From RGDT01 sp964630925 (GTDB lineage Bacteria; Planctomycetota; Planctomycetia; Gemmatales; Gemmataceae), in assembly GCA_964630925.1 (NCBI GenBank), contig CAZVZK010000001.1:124001-188000 (forward strand): a DNA stretch of 64,000 nt, read 5' to 3'. Below are positions 9,229 through 18,013 of this stretch, piece by piece. Both the position numbers and the translations under genes were made by a program. The first letter of the stretch is position 1. Every line of letters begins with the position of its first letter. The notes under the pieces are model-generated. The model was given only the letters and a program-made list of their open reading frames with translations, was not told where the DNA came from and searched no databases.

Positions 9229-9801
9229 ATGAGCGCGCTGATCGCGGCCCCGCTGCCACCGCCGAGCGGTAGGCTGGTCACGGCGGCGGAATTCGTCGCG
9301 ATGAAACACGAGCCGCCCATCGAACTCGTGAAGGGTGTCGTCAAGGAGGCCGGCATGCCTGGCGGGATGCACGGGAAGGTCTGCGGGACCCTCCTTCGGC
9401 TCATCGGAAATCACGTCGAGGCCGCGGACCTGGGGCACGTCCTGGGCAACGACACCTACATCCAGACCGGTGCGGGGCCGGATTCGGTGCGCGGGGCGGA
9501 TGTCTGTTTCGCCAGCTACGGCCGAATCCCCCGAGGGAGTATGCCTCGTGGCACCATCCCTCCCCCGGAGCTGACGGCCGAGGTGAAGTCGCCGTCGGAT
9601 ACCTGGGTCGAGCTGCTGACCAAGATGTTGGAGTACCTCCACTGCGGGGTGCTGGCCGTCATCATCATCGACCCAGACCGGCGGACGGTCTCGATCTACC
9701 AGCAGGACGGCTCGCAAGAGATCCTGTTCGAGGCCGACACGCTCACTATCCCTGATGTCCTGCCGGGCTTCTCCGTCCCGGTCCGACGGCTGTTCGAGTA
9801 G
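9229..9801 (+). CDS. Uma2 family (DUF820) putative endonuclease
   Basis: A 190-residue protein with the Uma2/DUF820 PD-(D/E)XK-like layout: an N-terminal TAAEFVAM segment, ELVKGVVKEAGMPGGMHGKV, the RGADVCFAS strand, ELTAEVKSPSDTW carrying the Glu-x-Lys pair, and a final VLPGFSVPV. The family is heavily expanded in cyanobacteria and planctomycetes, and its cellular role is not settled. A strong Shine-Dalgarno run (GGAGGAGGAGGGAAGGG) precedes the ATG. It follows the macroglobulin gene by 28 bases on the same strand and may be cotranscribed. No partner suggesting a toxin-antitoxin pair is adjacent. Confidence 0.88.
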   Translation: MSALIAAPLPPPSGRLVTAAEFVAMKHEPPIELVKGVVKEAGMPGGMHGKVCGTLLRLIGNHVEAADLGHVLGNDTYIQTGAGPDSVRGADVCFASYGRIPRGSMPRGTIPPPELTAEVKSPSDTWVELLTKMLEYLHCGVLAVIIIDPDRRTVSIYQQDGSQEILFEADTLTIPDVLPGFSVPVRRLFE

Positions 9802-9853
9802 CCGCCCCCGCCCGTACAATGCCCACTTCGCCGGCCACGGGTCGAGGTGAGGC

Positions 9854-11050
9854 ATGTCCATCGACTGGGGCGCCGCGCGGGCGGCCATGATGCTCGATCC
9901 GTCCGTCACGAACCTTAACACCGGCTCGTTCGGCCCCCTCTCCCGCGTCGTCTTCGAACGCGCCACGGAGCTGCGTTGCCAGCTCGCCGCCGGCCCTATG
10001 GACTTCTTCGTCCGCCGCATGCCGCCCCTGCTCTGGAACGCCCGCACTCGCCTGGCCGCCTTCCTCGGCTGCGACCCGCGCCGCCTGCTCTTCACCAACA
10101 ACGTCTCGGCGTCGATCAACCTCGTCGCATCTTCGCTCCAGATCGCCGGGCCCGGCGAGGTCCTCCTTTCCGACCACGAATACCTCGCCATGCACTGGTG
10201 CTGGGAGCGGGCCGCCCGCCGCCTCGGCTTCACCCTGCGGACCTTCCCGCTGCCGACGATGGCCGAGGAGCCCGGCCCGATCATCGAGGCCGCCGTCAAG
10301 GCGATGACGCCGCGGACGCGCGTCCTCTTCTTCAGCCATGTGCTGTCGCCGACCGGCCTCGTGCTGCCGGCGCGCGAGCTGTGCCAGGAGGCGCGGCGGC
10401 GCGGCATCGTCACCGTGATCGACGGCGCCCACGCCGCCGGCTTCCTGCCGCTCGACCTCGCCACGATCCCCGCCGACTTCTACGCCGGCAACGCGCACAA
10501 GTGGCTCCTGGCCCCGAGCGGCACCGGCTTCCTGCACCTCGGCCCCGGCACCGAGGACCGCCTCGCCCCGTTCCACGTCTCCTGGGGCTGGCACACGACG
10601 GCGGCCGACCTCGACGCCCCCGACGAGTACGGGTCGACGGCCCGGCTGCGCCGGCTGGAGTTCGAGGGCACGCGCGACGTGGTGCCGTGGCTGTGCGTCC
10701 CCGAGGCGATCGACTTCCAGGCAGGCCTGGGCTTCGACGCGATCCGTCAGCGTCAGCGCGAGCTGGCGGCGGGGGCGAAGCGTTTGTTCGCGTTCCTGCC
10801 TCCGGCGACGCCGGCGAGCCAGGAGATGAGCGGCCCGCTCAGCGCGTTCGAGGCCCCGCCGGGCACCGACCCCGCCCGCCTGCGCAAGGAGCTGTGGGAG
10901 GAGCGAATCGAGGTCAACGTCATCGAAAGGCCGGACCGGCTTCTGGTGCGGCTCTCGACCAACTTCTACAACACGGCGGACGAGGCCCGCCGTCTCGCGG
11001 GGCTATTGCCGGCGATGCTGGCGCGCTGCACCGGCGGGCCGGCGGCGTGA
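9854..11050 (+). CDS. Class V aminotransferase-fold PLP enzyme
   Basis: PLP-dependent enzyme of 398 residues, closest by motif to the isopenicillin-N-epimerase-like branch of class V aminotransferases. The N-terminus LNTGSFGPLSRVVFERATEL, the FTNNVSASINLVASSL segment, the Asp of VIDGAHAAGFLPLDL (PLP nitrogen) and Lys216 in GNAHKWLLAPSGTGF (Schiff base) are all present. It ends with the usual small domain (VRLSTNFYNTADEARRL). A good ribosome site GAGGTGAGG lies just before the ATG. The substrate cannot be told. It is convergent with the Rrf2 gene with only 9 bases between stops. Confidence 0.9.
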   Translation: MSIDWGAARAAMMLDPSVTNLNTGSFGPLSRVVFERATELRCQLAAGPMDFFVRRMPPLLWNARTRLAAFLGCDPRRLLFTNNVSASINLVASSLQIAGPGEVLLSDHEYLAMHWCWERAARRLGFTLRTFPLPTMAEEPGPIIEAAVKAMTPRTRVLFFSHVLSPTGLVLPARELCQEARRRGIVTVIDGAHAAGFLPLDLATIPADFYAGNAHKWLLAPSGTGFLHLGPGTEDRLAPFHVSWGWHTTAADLDAPDEYGSTARLRRLEFEGTRDVVPWLCVPEAIDFQAGLGFDAIRQRQRELAAGAKRLFAFLPPATPASQEMSGPLSAFEAPPGTDPARLRKELWEERIEVNVIERPDRLLVRLSTNFYNTADEARRLAGLLPAMLARCTGGPAA

Positions 11051-11059
11051 GACCCGGGG

Positions 11060-11491
11060 TCAGATGGCGTAGGTGAGTGCGTTATCCTGCGTACGGCGGA
11101 GCAGGTCGGCCAGCGTGTGCCGTTGCAGCACCTTCAGCTCCTCGGCGTGGACCTGCTGCCACACGTCGAGCAGCACCTCGACGATGGGGCCGTTCTTCAG
11201 CTTCGACAGCTCGGAGCGCGGCGTGATGGTGCGGTCGGCGATGGCGAGCATGATCTCCGCGAGCGTGATCATGTCCGGCGAGCGGGCGAGCTGATACCCC
11301 CCCGCCTTGCCGCGCGTGCTGGTGACCAGCCCGGCCTTCTTCAGGTCGAGGAGGATCTGCACGAGGAAGCCGGCGTCGATGCCGGTGCTGTCGGAGATGC
11401 ACCGCGCCTGCACCGGCTTCGTCTGCCCGAAGGACCCGGCCAGCTCCAGCATCGCCGCGCACGCATACTCCGCCGTGGCCGAAATACGCAT
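11060..11491 (-). CDS. Rrf2 family transcriptional regulator
   Basis: A 143-residue winged-helix regulator of the Rrf2/CymR/IscR family. It has the characteristic N-terminus MRISATAEYACAAMLELA and the wing TRGKAGGYQLARSPDMITLAEI. The three cysteines that hold the Fe-S cluster in IscR-type members are absent; only C11 and C31 are seen. It therefore resembles the cluster-free CymR class, which senses sulfur metabolites through a partner. It is the second gene after cysH, 9 bases downstream on the same strand. That fits a regulator of sulfate or cysteine assimilation, possibly controlling its own operon. Confidence 0.92.
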   Translation of the reverse strand: MRISATAEYACAAMLELAGSFGQTKPVQARCISDSTGIDAGFLVQILLDLKKAGLVTSTRGKAGGYQLARSPDMITLAEIMLAIADRTITPRSELSKLKNGPIVEVLLDVWQQVHAEELKVLQRHTLADLLRRTQDNALTYAI

Positions 11492-11500
11492 ATTGACGCC

Positions 11501-12211
11501 TCAAATGCCCCCGCCGTCATTGACCTCGATGACGTGCAGCCCGCACTCCTTCTTGCCCGTCCCCGCCCAGCGCCCGGCCCGCTCGTCCTGGCCCTCGCCG
11601 GCCGGGGCCGTGCAGGGCCAGCAGCCGATGCTCGGGTAGCCCTGATCGTGCAGGGGATTGTACGGGACGTCATTCTTCAGGACGAACTCCCACACGTCCT
11701 TCCGCGTCCAGCTCAACAGCGGGTTCACCTTCACCAGGTTGAACTTCCGGTCCCACTGCACGATCGACGCCCGGCCACGGTCGCCCGTCTGCTCCTTGCG
11801 GATGGCGCTCACCCACGCCGTGTACCCCTCCACCGCCTTGCGCAGCGGCACGATCTTGCGGTCGTGGCAGCACTGGTCCGGGCGGATGCGGTACAGTGGC
11901 CCGCCGTGCTCCGCCTCGTACTCGGCCACCGACTGCCCCGCCCGCACATACTCCACCTCGATGCCGTACCGCTCGCGGATACGCTCCCTCAGGGCCAGCG
12001 TCTCCGCGAACTGATACCCCGTGTCGAGGTTGAACACCCGCACCCGCGGCTCGATGGCCGCCAGCAGGTGCAGGATGCAGCAGCCCTCCGCCCCGAACGC
12101 CGTCGCCATCGTCAGCCGGGGGTAGAACCGCGACACCGCCCAGCGCAGCACCGCCTCCGCGGACGCGCCCTCCAATTCCCGGTTCGCCGCACCGATCTCC
12201 TCCTCGGTCAT
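11501..12211 (-). CDS. cysH: Adenylyl-sulfate (APS) reductase, CysH family
   Basis: Reduces activated sulfate to sulfite in assimilation, using thioredoxin. The protein has 236 residues with the PP-loop-like fold (MATAFGAEGCC). Four cysteines in the pattern C114-C115 (DQCCHDRK) and C197xxC200 (IGCWPCTAP) are the 4Fe-4S ligands that mark the APS-using class rather than the cluster-free PAPS class. The C-terminal catalytic cysteine is in KKECGLH (C223). No ATP sulfurylase or sulfite reductase gene lies nearby. It leads a two-gene operon with the Rrf2 regulator, and a promoter-like stretch lies directly upstream. Confidence 0.93.
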   Translation of the reverse strand: MTEEEIGAANRELEGASAEAVLRWAVSRFYPRLTMATAFGAEGCCILHLLAAIEPRVRVFNLDTGYQFAETLALRERIRERYGIEVEYVRAGQSVAEYEAEHGGPLYRIRPDQCCHDRKIVPLRKAVEGYTAWVSAIRKEQTGDRGRASIVQWDRKFNLVKVNPLLSWTRKDVWEFVLKNDVPYNPLHDQGYPSIGCWPCTAPAGEGQDERAGRWAGTGKKECGLHVIEVNDGGGI

Positions 12212-12288
12212 CGCGCCGCCCCCCGAACCCCATTCGCAATCATCATCAACATTATCGGGATTCTGTCAAGGGAGCGGGGCAGGCCGGA
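12212..12288 (-). promoter_or_regulatory. Putative promoter/operator of cysH-Rrf2 operon
   Basis: This gap is unusually AT-rich for the window. On the minus strand a perfect TTGACA (12269-12264) is followed by CCCGATAAT and the repeated ATGATGATT. A GATAAT lies at 12256-12251, but it is too close to that TTGACA to pair with it. The AT-rich stretch could hold the promoter and an Rrf2 operator. The assignment is inferred from position. Confidence 0.4.
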
Positions 12289-14856
12289 TCAGCCGCCCTT
12301 CTTCACGCCGAGGTGGAAGGGCCGCCACTCGGTCATCACCCGCGCCGCGGGGCCGTCCTTCTGCGCGAACACCTGAACGCGGACGGCGTCGTCGTGCCAG
12401 AACAGCGACCCGAGCACCGGGCCACGCTCGCCCGTCTGCCGGCGGATGTACCCCAGCCCGCCCACGTCGCGGCCCCACACACGCTGCACCGCCGCCATCG
12501 CCCCCGCGGGCTCGGCCTTGCCCTTCTCCACCAGGACCAGCCGCGCCACCGTGCCCTTGTCCCACCACACGAGCGCCTGCTCGTACGGCGAGGCCGCCGG
12601 CATGCGGAACACCTCCGGCTCCTCGCCCTTGGCGGCCGGCTCGCCCCACGCTGCGACGACCTTGGCCCGGGCGTCGCCCAGCGCCACCCCGCCCGCGCCG
12701 GCCGCCAGGAAGCGCCAGGGCCGCGCCGGCCCATCCTCCGGACGCGCCCGCCACGCGACCTCGCTGCCGGCGGCGTCACGCTGGTACGTCCGTTCGATGA
12801 GGTCGTCGCGCCAGCGCCGCATCTCCGTCTTGCCCGTGTCGATGTCCGCCCACAGCCCCGCCCAGGTGGGCGGCACCGTCTCGCCCGGCCCGAGGCGCGG
12901 GTCGGCCGACATCGCCTCCGCCAGCCCCGCGCCCGGCTTCACCTTCGCCAACCCCTCCTGATACCGTACCCGGACCTCGGCCACCTTGTCGCCCTCGTAG
13001 CGCACCAACACCTGTCGCGCCCACGACTCCGCCCCCGGCGACGGCTGCGTCAGAGTCGTGACGCTGACGCCGTCGGCGAGTTTGGCGTGCTTGTACTCCT
13101 TGCCGTCCGGCATCCTGGCGAGAGCCGCCTCCGCCTCCCCTTTCGTCTTGCCCACGCGCAGGCCGTCGGCCGCGAGGCCGTTGATGGCCTCGGGCCCGCC
13201 CAGGAGGCGCGCGTCTGGCTTGCCCGCCGCGATGCGGGCCTGGCGCTCCTTGGCCGCGCGGCCCTTGGCCTCCGCCAGACGCGCGGGCAGCTCCTTCTCC
13301 GGGCGCGTATCGACCACGGTGAGTGACGCCCCGGTGCCCGAGTACGGCGCCAGGAAGCTCGCCCGCGTGTTGGCCGACTGCCACTGGAGGATGAGCCCGC
13401 CGCCCGCCTTCTCGTCGAGGGCCAGGACCGCCGCCTTACCCCTGGCCGCCCACAGGCCGGCCAGCAGACGGCCCGCGTCGTCGGTCGGCATCTCCCTGGG
13501 CCACGACAGGGACATCTCGGCGATGAGGTCGGCATCCGAGGCCCGCCCGACGGAGGCGGCCGCCGGGGCCGGCACGTCGAGCCCCGCCGTCAGGCGTGTC
13601 AGGAGCGCCGCCTCGGTGACCTCCAGCGGCACGGACACCTTGACGGGTGAGAGGGCGTCGCGCCCGGCCGAGAACGGCAGGCTCAGGTGCAGCGGGCCGA
13701 ACGCACGCGGGTCACCGGCCTGATCCGCCGGCTTCACGCCCGGCACAGCCAGCGTCACGATGGCCCCCAGCAGCGGCGTGCGGTCCGTGCGGACCACCTC
13801 CGCCGTCAGGCCGGGGCCATTGAACTCCTGCCGGGACAGCGTCGCCGACTTACGCGGCTCCGCGCCCGGCATGCCACGCTCCGCGAGGAAGACGCCCAGG
13901 TCCGCCGTCCGCGGGTAGAGCGTGGCGATGCCGGAACGGTACGCCAACTGAACCCCCGCGAGGCGTCCGTCGGCGTCGGCGAACGCGGCACCCGCAAGGA
14001 GGCCCTCGGAGGGGACGGGTAGGCCGAGCAGGTCGGCGAAGCGTTCCAGGTCCGCCCCGTGCGCCACGCCGGCCCTGGCACGGAGCGGCAGACGCGCCGG
14101 CGGCACCTCGCCCCACGCCTTGAGCGCCTTCTCCACATCGTCGGCGAGGCCGGGCTTGTTGTGTGCCGGCGTCCGCCATGCCAGTGCGGCCATCTGCAAC
14201 GCCCGCTGACCCTGCCCGAGGAGGACGCTGGCGAGGGACGACGATCGGGCCGTCGGCCCGAACAGCTTGCCGAGCTGCTCGTGGACGCGGACCAGCGTCG
14301 CCGCCGCGTCCGCGTCCCCCGCGGCGAGACGTAGCTGGGCGTCGGCCAGCGTCAGTCCGACAAGCCGCGTCCACTCCACGGGGTAATTCTTCTCCAACTT
14401 CAACGCCTCGACTCTGGGCCGCGAGGCGGCGTCGGCCAGTTTGAGGGCCGCCTCCTGGTCGCCGTGGCGGGCGAGGTGGAGAGCCGCCTCGGCATCCGGC
14501 CCGTCCTTGATGTACGCCGGCAGGCTGAAGCCCGCGGCCGCCCGGTAGGCCGCGGCGCGGAACACCGGCGCCTGCACGGTGACGCGAAGCGTCGGCAGCA
14601 GCTCGGCCTCCGCCTTGCCGTCGCGGACGGCGGCCAGCCGGCCGAGCGACGCCTTCTGCTGCTCGTCCGCCAGCTTCGCCAGCTTCTCGCGTGGCTCGGC
14701 GAGCCATGCGGCCACGTCCACCGGGGTGGACGCGGCCAACCTTTTCTCCGTGACCTCCGGCGCCGGGCGGCCCGGATCGGGCACCGGCGACTGTCCGCAC
14801 CCCCCCAGGGCCAGGAAGGCGAGAAGCGCCGCCGAACGGAACAGAGCCGCCTTCAT
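12289..14856 (-). CDS. Large hypothetical lipoprotein
   Basis: An 855-residue exported protein of unknown function. A lipoprotein signal is present: MKAALFRSAALLAFLALGGC with lipobox LGGC. The start at 14856 is supported by GGAGG eight bases upstream; an upstream ATG (14871) would add five residues. The body is a long alpha/beta stretch without recognisable catalytic motifs. It contains repeated segments in which Gly-Asp-Ala-Arg-Ala-Lys-Val-like turns recur (for example VALGDARAKVVAAWGEPA), similar to SmpA/OmlA-like strands near the C-terminus. No enzyme function is proposed. It follows the WD40 gene by 76 bases on the same strand. Confidence 0.8.
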   Translation of the reverse strand: MKAALFRSAALLAFLALGGCGQSPVPDPGRPAPEVTEKRLAASTPVDVAAWLAEPREKLAKLADEQQKASLGRLAAVRDGKAEAELLPTLRVTVQAPVFRAAAYRAAAGFSLPAYIKDGPDAEAALHLARHGDQEAALKLADAASRPRVEALKLEKNYPVEWTRLVGLTLADAQLRLAAGDADAAATLVRVHEQLGKLFGPTARSSSLASVLLGQGQRALQMAALAWRTPAHNKPGLADDVEKALKAWGEVPPARLPLRARAGVAHGADLERFADLLGLPVPSEGLLAGAAFADADGRLAGVQLAYRSGIATLYPRTADLGVFLAERGMPGAEPRKSATLSRQEFNGPGLTAEVVRTDRTPLLGAIVTLAVPGVKPADQAGDPRAFGPLHLSLPFSAGRDALSPVKVSVPLEVTEAALLTRLTAGLDVPAPAAASVGRASDADLIAEMSLSWPREMPTDDAGRLLAGLWAARGKAAVLALDEKAGGGLILQWQSANTRASFLAPYSGTGASLTVVDTRPEKELPARLAEAKGRAAKERQARIAAGKPDARLLGGPEAINGLAADGLRVGKTKGEAEAALARMPDGKEYKHAKLADGVSVTTLTQPSPGAESWARQVLVRYEGDKVAEVRVRYQEGLAKVKPGAGLAEAMSADPRLGPGETVPPTWAGLWADIDTGKTEMRRWRDDLIERTYQRDAAGSEVAWRARPEDGPARPWRFLAAGAGGVALGDARAKVVAAWGEPAAKGEEPEVFRMPAASPYEQALVWWDKGTVARLVLVEKGKAEPAGAMAAVQRVWGRDVGGLGYIRRQTGERGPVLGSLFWHDDAVRVQVFAQKDGPAARVMTEWRPFHLGVKKGG

Positions 14857-14932
14857 CTGTCGAACCTCCACCCGAGCGCCCGTCTTGCCTCGCCCAACTA
14901 TAGGCTACGGACGGGACGGCGGATGGGGGGCG

Positions 14933-15871
14933 TCATGGGCACACCCAGCGTTTCACCGTGCCGTCCGAGCCGGCGGTGGCCAGCGTCCGCCCGTCCGGCG
15001 CGAACGCCGCCGCCATCACCGGCCCGCGGTGCCCGCGCAGCGTCAACGCCGGGGCCCCCCCGTCCGCCTTCCACACCTTCACCGCGCCGTCCTCGTGGGC
15101 CGACGCCACGAGCGTGCCGTCGGGGCTGAAGGCGAATCCCTGCGTCGAACCGGGCACCTCCGCCGGCTCCGACTTCGTCATCCCGTCGAGCCTCCACCAG
15201 CGCACGCCGAGGCCGGCCCCCGCCGCCCCGATCATCCGCCCGTCCTTCGTGTACCCCAGGCTCTGCACGCGCCCCTCGGCGGGGATGCGCCCCGCCGCCC
15301 GGCCCTCCGCCCACTGCCAAAGCCTGATCCCGTCACCCCCGCCCGATGCCAAGGTCGCCCCGTTGAACGCGACGGCGGAGACCGCCCTCGAGTGCCCGGT
15401 GAGCGCCGGCAGAGCCTCCCGGCCCGGCATCCGCCACAGGTACACCGAGCGGTCCTCGCCCCCCGCCACCAGCGCGGCTCCGTCCGCCGCGAACGCCACG
15501 CAATTCAGGGCGCGCTTCGATGCCGGCAGTGTCGCCGCCTCCGCCCCCGCCGACACGTCCCACAACTTCACCGCCCCGTCCGCGCCCGCCGCCGCCAGCA
15601 GTGTGCCGTCGGGCGCGAACGCCAGGCCGGTCACCTTCTTCGCGCCCGCCAGCGTGGTGCGCAGGGTGTTGGACGCCGTGTCCCACAGGCGCACGGAGCC
15701 GTCATCGCCCGCCGACGCCAGGACGGAGCCGTCGGGCGAGAACGCCACCGCACGCACCGGCCCCGTGTGCCCGGTGAGCGTCGCCAGCTCCTGCCCGCGC
15801 GTCAGCAAGTAGATCAGCCCACCGGCCAACAACACGGCGGCGGCCAGCGCGGGAACGATTCGCCAGGTCAT
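14933..15871 (-). CDS. Membrane-anchored WD40 repeat protein
   Basis: A 312-residue protein with one N-terminal membrane helix (RIVPALAAAVLLAGGLIYLL) and then about seven WD40 blades, for example LTGHTGPVRAVAFSPDGSVL with SVRLWDT, and the closing blade ending VKRWVCP. The blades should form a single seven-bladed propeller on the outer face of the membrane, acting as a binding scaffold. There is no kinase or other catalytic part. It starts 13 bases after the DUF1559 stop codon on the same strand, so the two are probably cotranscribed. Confidence 0.9.
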   Translation of the reverse strand: MTWRIVPALAAAVLLAGGLIYLLTRGQELATLTGHTGPVRAVAFSPDGSVLASAGDDGSVRLWDTASNTLRTTLAGAKKVTGLAFAPDGTLLAAAGADGAVKLWDVSAGAEAATLPASKRALNCVAFAADGAALVAGGEDRSVYLWRMPGREALPALTGHSRAVSAVAFNGATLASGGGDGIRLWQWAEGRAAGRIPAEGRVQSLGYTKDGRMIGAAGAGLGVRWWRLDGMTKSEPAEVPGSTQGFAFSPDGTLVASAHEDGAVKVWKADGGAPALTLRGHRGPVMAAAFAPDGRTLATAGSDGTVKRWVCP

Positions 15872-15884
15872 GCCAACCCCTGCC

Positions 15885-16811
15885 TCAGAAGTCGCCGGAG
15901 CCGTACGTCTCGCCGCCGGCCCGCGTCGCCAACGCCGACCACACGGCGGGCCGGATCCCGCTGTTGATCGCCCGTACCGAGCCGTCGGCGAGGAGGAAGT
16001 TCACGCCGCCCGTGTGCCGGCTGTTGGTGTCCTCGACGTGGCCCAGCGGGTTGTTCGGCACCCGCGCGTCCGCCGCCGTCCCCGCGTTCGTCAGCACCAG
16101 CACCGGCGGCCCCTCGGTGTCATATGCCGGGACCAGCGGCGGCACGCCCGCCTCGGTGACGGCCCCGACCCACGTGGTCTGGGGCGACTGCTTGCTCGCC
16201 CTCTCGCCGACGAGGACGGTGTTGCTCGACCCGTCGGTGATGTCGGTCACGCGCACCATGCTGTTGCGCAGGAGGCACCCCTGGTACTCCGGCCCGCCGC
16301 CCGTGTCGGGGTAGCCGGAGACCTCATGCACCGCCCCGACGCCGACGTAGTTGCCGAACGCCACTTCGCACAGCGCCGCGCCCGAATCGTCGCCGACTGT
16401 GAAGGTGGGCGAGCGCGGCGTGTCCGACGGGCACAGCATTAGAGGGAGACGTTGCACCCGGGCGAAGGCGTTGGCCGGGTCGCGGATGTCGAGCTGGAAG
16501 TTGATCCGCTTGTGCAGCGGGTCCTGCTCGAGGTAGGGCAGCAGGTGCGCCGCCCACCCCCAGCCCGGCCCGAGGCCGTCGCCGTCCACCGACGATGTCG
16601 CCGACGTGAAGCCGGGCGGGAAAAACCCGTGCGTCGCGTGGTGGCTGTGGAACGCCACGCCGAGCTGTTTGAGGTTATTCTGGCAGGACATGCGAGCTGC
16701 GGCCTCGCGCACCTTCTGGACGGCGGGGAGCAGCAGGCCGATCAGGATCGCGATGATGGCGATCACGACCAGCAATTCGATGAGGGTGAACGCCCGGCGC
16801 GTTTGTCTCAT
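15885..16811 (-). CDS. DUF1559 pseudopilin-like protein
   Basis: Planctomycete-type DUF1559 protein of 308 residues. The N-terminus has a type IV prepilin/pseudopilin cleavage signal (RRAFTLIELLVVIAIIAILI) with Phe after the cleavage site and Glu at +5. The family signatures AARMSCQNNLKQLGVAFH and, near the C-terminus, RHTGGVNFLLADGSVRAI are present. It should be processed by a prepilin peptidase and displayed at the cell envelope; the family function is unknown. The start is ATG 16811; an upstream start at 16844 would add 11 residues before the signal. It is followed by the WD40 gene. Confidence 0.93.
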   Translation of the reverse strand: MRQTRRAFTLIELLVVIAIIAILIGLLLPAVQKVREAAARMSCQNNLKQLGVAFHSHHATHGFFPPGFTSATSSVDGDGLGPGWGWAAHLLPYLEQDPLHKRINFQLDIRDPANAFARVQRLPLMLCPSDTPRSPTFTVGDDSGAALCEVAFGNYVGVGAVHEVSGYPDTGGGPEYQGCLLRNSMVRVTDITDGSSNTVLVGERASKQSPQTTWVGAVTEAGVPPLVPAYDTEGPPVLVLTNAGTAADARVPNNPLGHVEDTNSRHTGGVNFLLADGSVRAINSGIRPAVWSALATRAGGETYGSGDF

Positions 16812-16858
16812 GGTGCGGCTCTTGTGAAGTATGACGAGGTACAATACGGTCTGACGAC

Positions 16859-16894
16859 GTACAACGCATGATAGATGGTATTACGTCGTTGTAC
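16859..16894. promoter_or_regulatory. AT-rich inverted repeat upstream of DUF1559 gene
   Basis: Two 8-base arms, GTACAACG (16859-16866) and CGTTGTAC (16887-16894), are separated by 20 bases. A related GTACAATA lies at 16839. The stretch is far more AT-rich than its surroundings and lies between divergent genes (DUF1559 and the dioxygenase). It looks like an operator or a promoter region for the leftward gene. No protein partner can be named. Confidence 0.4.
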
Positions 16895-17132
16895 AGAGAG
16901 GAATCCAAGAAAACCGGATGAGCACCGCCTTGGCCAGAACCCGCCGAAGGAGACGATCACCGGACACAGAGCGGAAGCCTTCGTGCCCGCGATGGACGGT
17001 TTCGGCTGTCACGGATTGGTCGGCCGTGCCGATCAAGAAGGTGCGTTCTCGCGGGGGGCGTCCTGCTCTGGTGTGCCAGCGTCATGCTCTGGTGTGCCTG
17101 GGTCGGTCTCTGGGCATCACCCGAGGTGGCTC
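16895..17132. other. Gene-free leader before dioxygenase gene
   Basis: The stretch is open in the dioxygenase frame, but its codon use differs from the gene and no family similarity is seen. It contains an imperfect direct repeat, CTGCTCTGGTGTGCC then ATGCTCTGGTGTGCC, near 17064-17099. I see no other gene or site. Confidence 0.5.
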
Positions 17133-17894
17133 GTGAAAGAGCGCGAGCGGTTCGACGCCGACGGGTTCGTGCGCGTGCCGGCGGCCGTCGCGGCGGGTGA
17201 CATCGCGGCGATGCGCGCGTGCGTGTTGGAGATGGCCGCGGGCCTGACGTTCGTCGAGGTTGCGGGCGCGCTCCGGCCTGCGCCGGGCAGCGAAGCGAAG
17301 CTGTGGCAGGTGGGGCGTGGTGCCGCGTTCGCGGCGCTGCCGGCGGCGATGCGGAGGGCGGCGGCGGGCGTGTTCGGCGACGGCGTGTGGGAGCCGATTG
17401 AAGGCGACCACGGCGGACTGGCGGCGCCGAATCTGCCGATCCCGGGCGTGTGGGCGGTGCCGCACCTGGCGTGGCATGTCGATGAGCCGACGGCCGCCGG
17501 GCAGGCGCGCGGCTGGGGGCTCCTGGGGTTCGTGTTCCTCGACGAGGTCGGGCGGGAGGGCGGTGCCACCGTGGTGATCGCGGGGTCGCACCGCCGGCTC
17601 GGGGTGCTGGCGGGCGGGCGGCCCGGAGGGCTTGTCACCACCGACGAGGCGCTGGCGTGCCTGTCCCGCGAGGCGTGGTTCGCGGCGCTGTTCGCGCCCG
17701 GCGAGGCGGGCGAGCGGCGGCGCTACCTCGACGAGGTGTACGTGTCGGCGGGCGTGCTCCTGCGCGTGGCCGAGCTGACGGGGATGGCGGGGGACATCGT
17801 GCTCATGGACCCGCGGTGCCTGCACACCGTCTCGGCGAACACGTCGCCACGGCCCAGGCTCACCATGCGGATGACGTGTGCGCGGCGGCCGTGA
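17133..17894 (+). CDS. Phytanoyl-CoA dioxygenase family protein
   Basis: Fe(II)/2-oxoglutarate-dependent oxygenase of the PhyH family, about 253 residues. The N-terminus ERFDADGFVRVP is typical. The iron site is WHVDEPT (His-x-Asp) with the distal His in PRCLHTVSANTS, and the following Arg in RPRLTMRM would bind 2-oxoglutarate. GTG 17133 is chosen as the start because GAGGTGG lies just upstream and the PhyH domain begins at once; a longer ORF from 16875 adds 86 residues of unrelated composition. The substrate is unknown. The gene is single and ends at a strong hairpin. Confidence 0.82.
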   Translation: MKERERFDADGFVRVPAAVAAGDIAAMRACVLEMAAGLTFVEVAGALRPAPGSEAKLWQVGRGAAFAALPAAMRRAAAGVFGDGVWEPIEGDHGGLAAPNLPIPGVWAVPHLAWHVDEPTAAGQARGWGLLGFVFLDEVGREGGATVVIAGSHRRLGVLAGGRPGGLVTTDEALACLSREAWFAALFAPGEAGERRRYLDEVYVSAGVLLRVAELTGMAGDIVLMDPRCLHTVSANTSPRPRLTMRMTCARRP

Positions 17895-17953
17895 CCGTGG
17901 GGGCAGAGGGGCGTCCGTCCTCGGGCGGCGACGATCGGGCAACAACGAACGAA

Positions 17954-17994
17954 GGGGCCCCGGGCGACGGCCTTCGCCGTCGCCCGGGTGCCCC
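17954..17994. terminator. Strong GC hairpin between convergent genes
   Basis: A 13-base perfect stem, CCCGGGCGACGGC (17959-17971) with its complement (17976-17988), has a four-base loop CTTC. The stem extends with GGGGC/GCCCC around a one-base bulge. It lies between the convergent dioxygenase and DUF883-like genes and can serve both strands. No T-tract follows. Confidence 0.7.
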
Positions 17995-18013
17995 GTGTGA
18001 GCCGCCCGAGGCG

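Noticed and set aside
9229..9801. Uma2 protein as an antiphage nuclease system
   Set aside because: It is a single gene with no partner, and the family is spread over many ordinary loci, so a defence role is not supported here.
16875..17132. N-terminal extension of the dioxygenase ORF
   Set aside because: It has no family similarity and a different codon pattern. A good ribosome site directly precedes GTG 17133.
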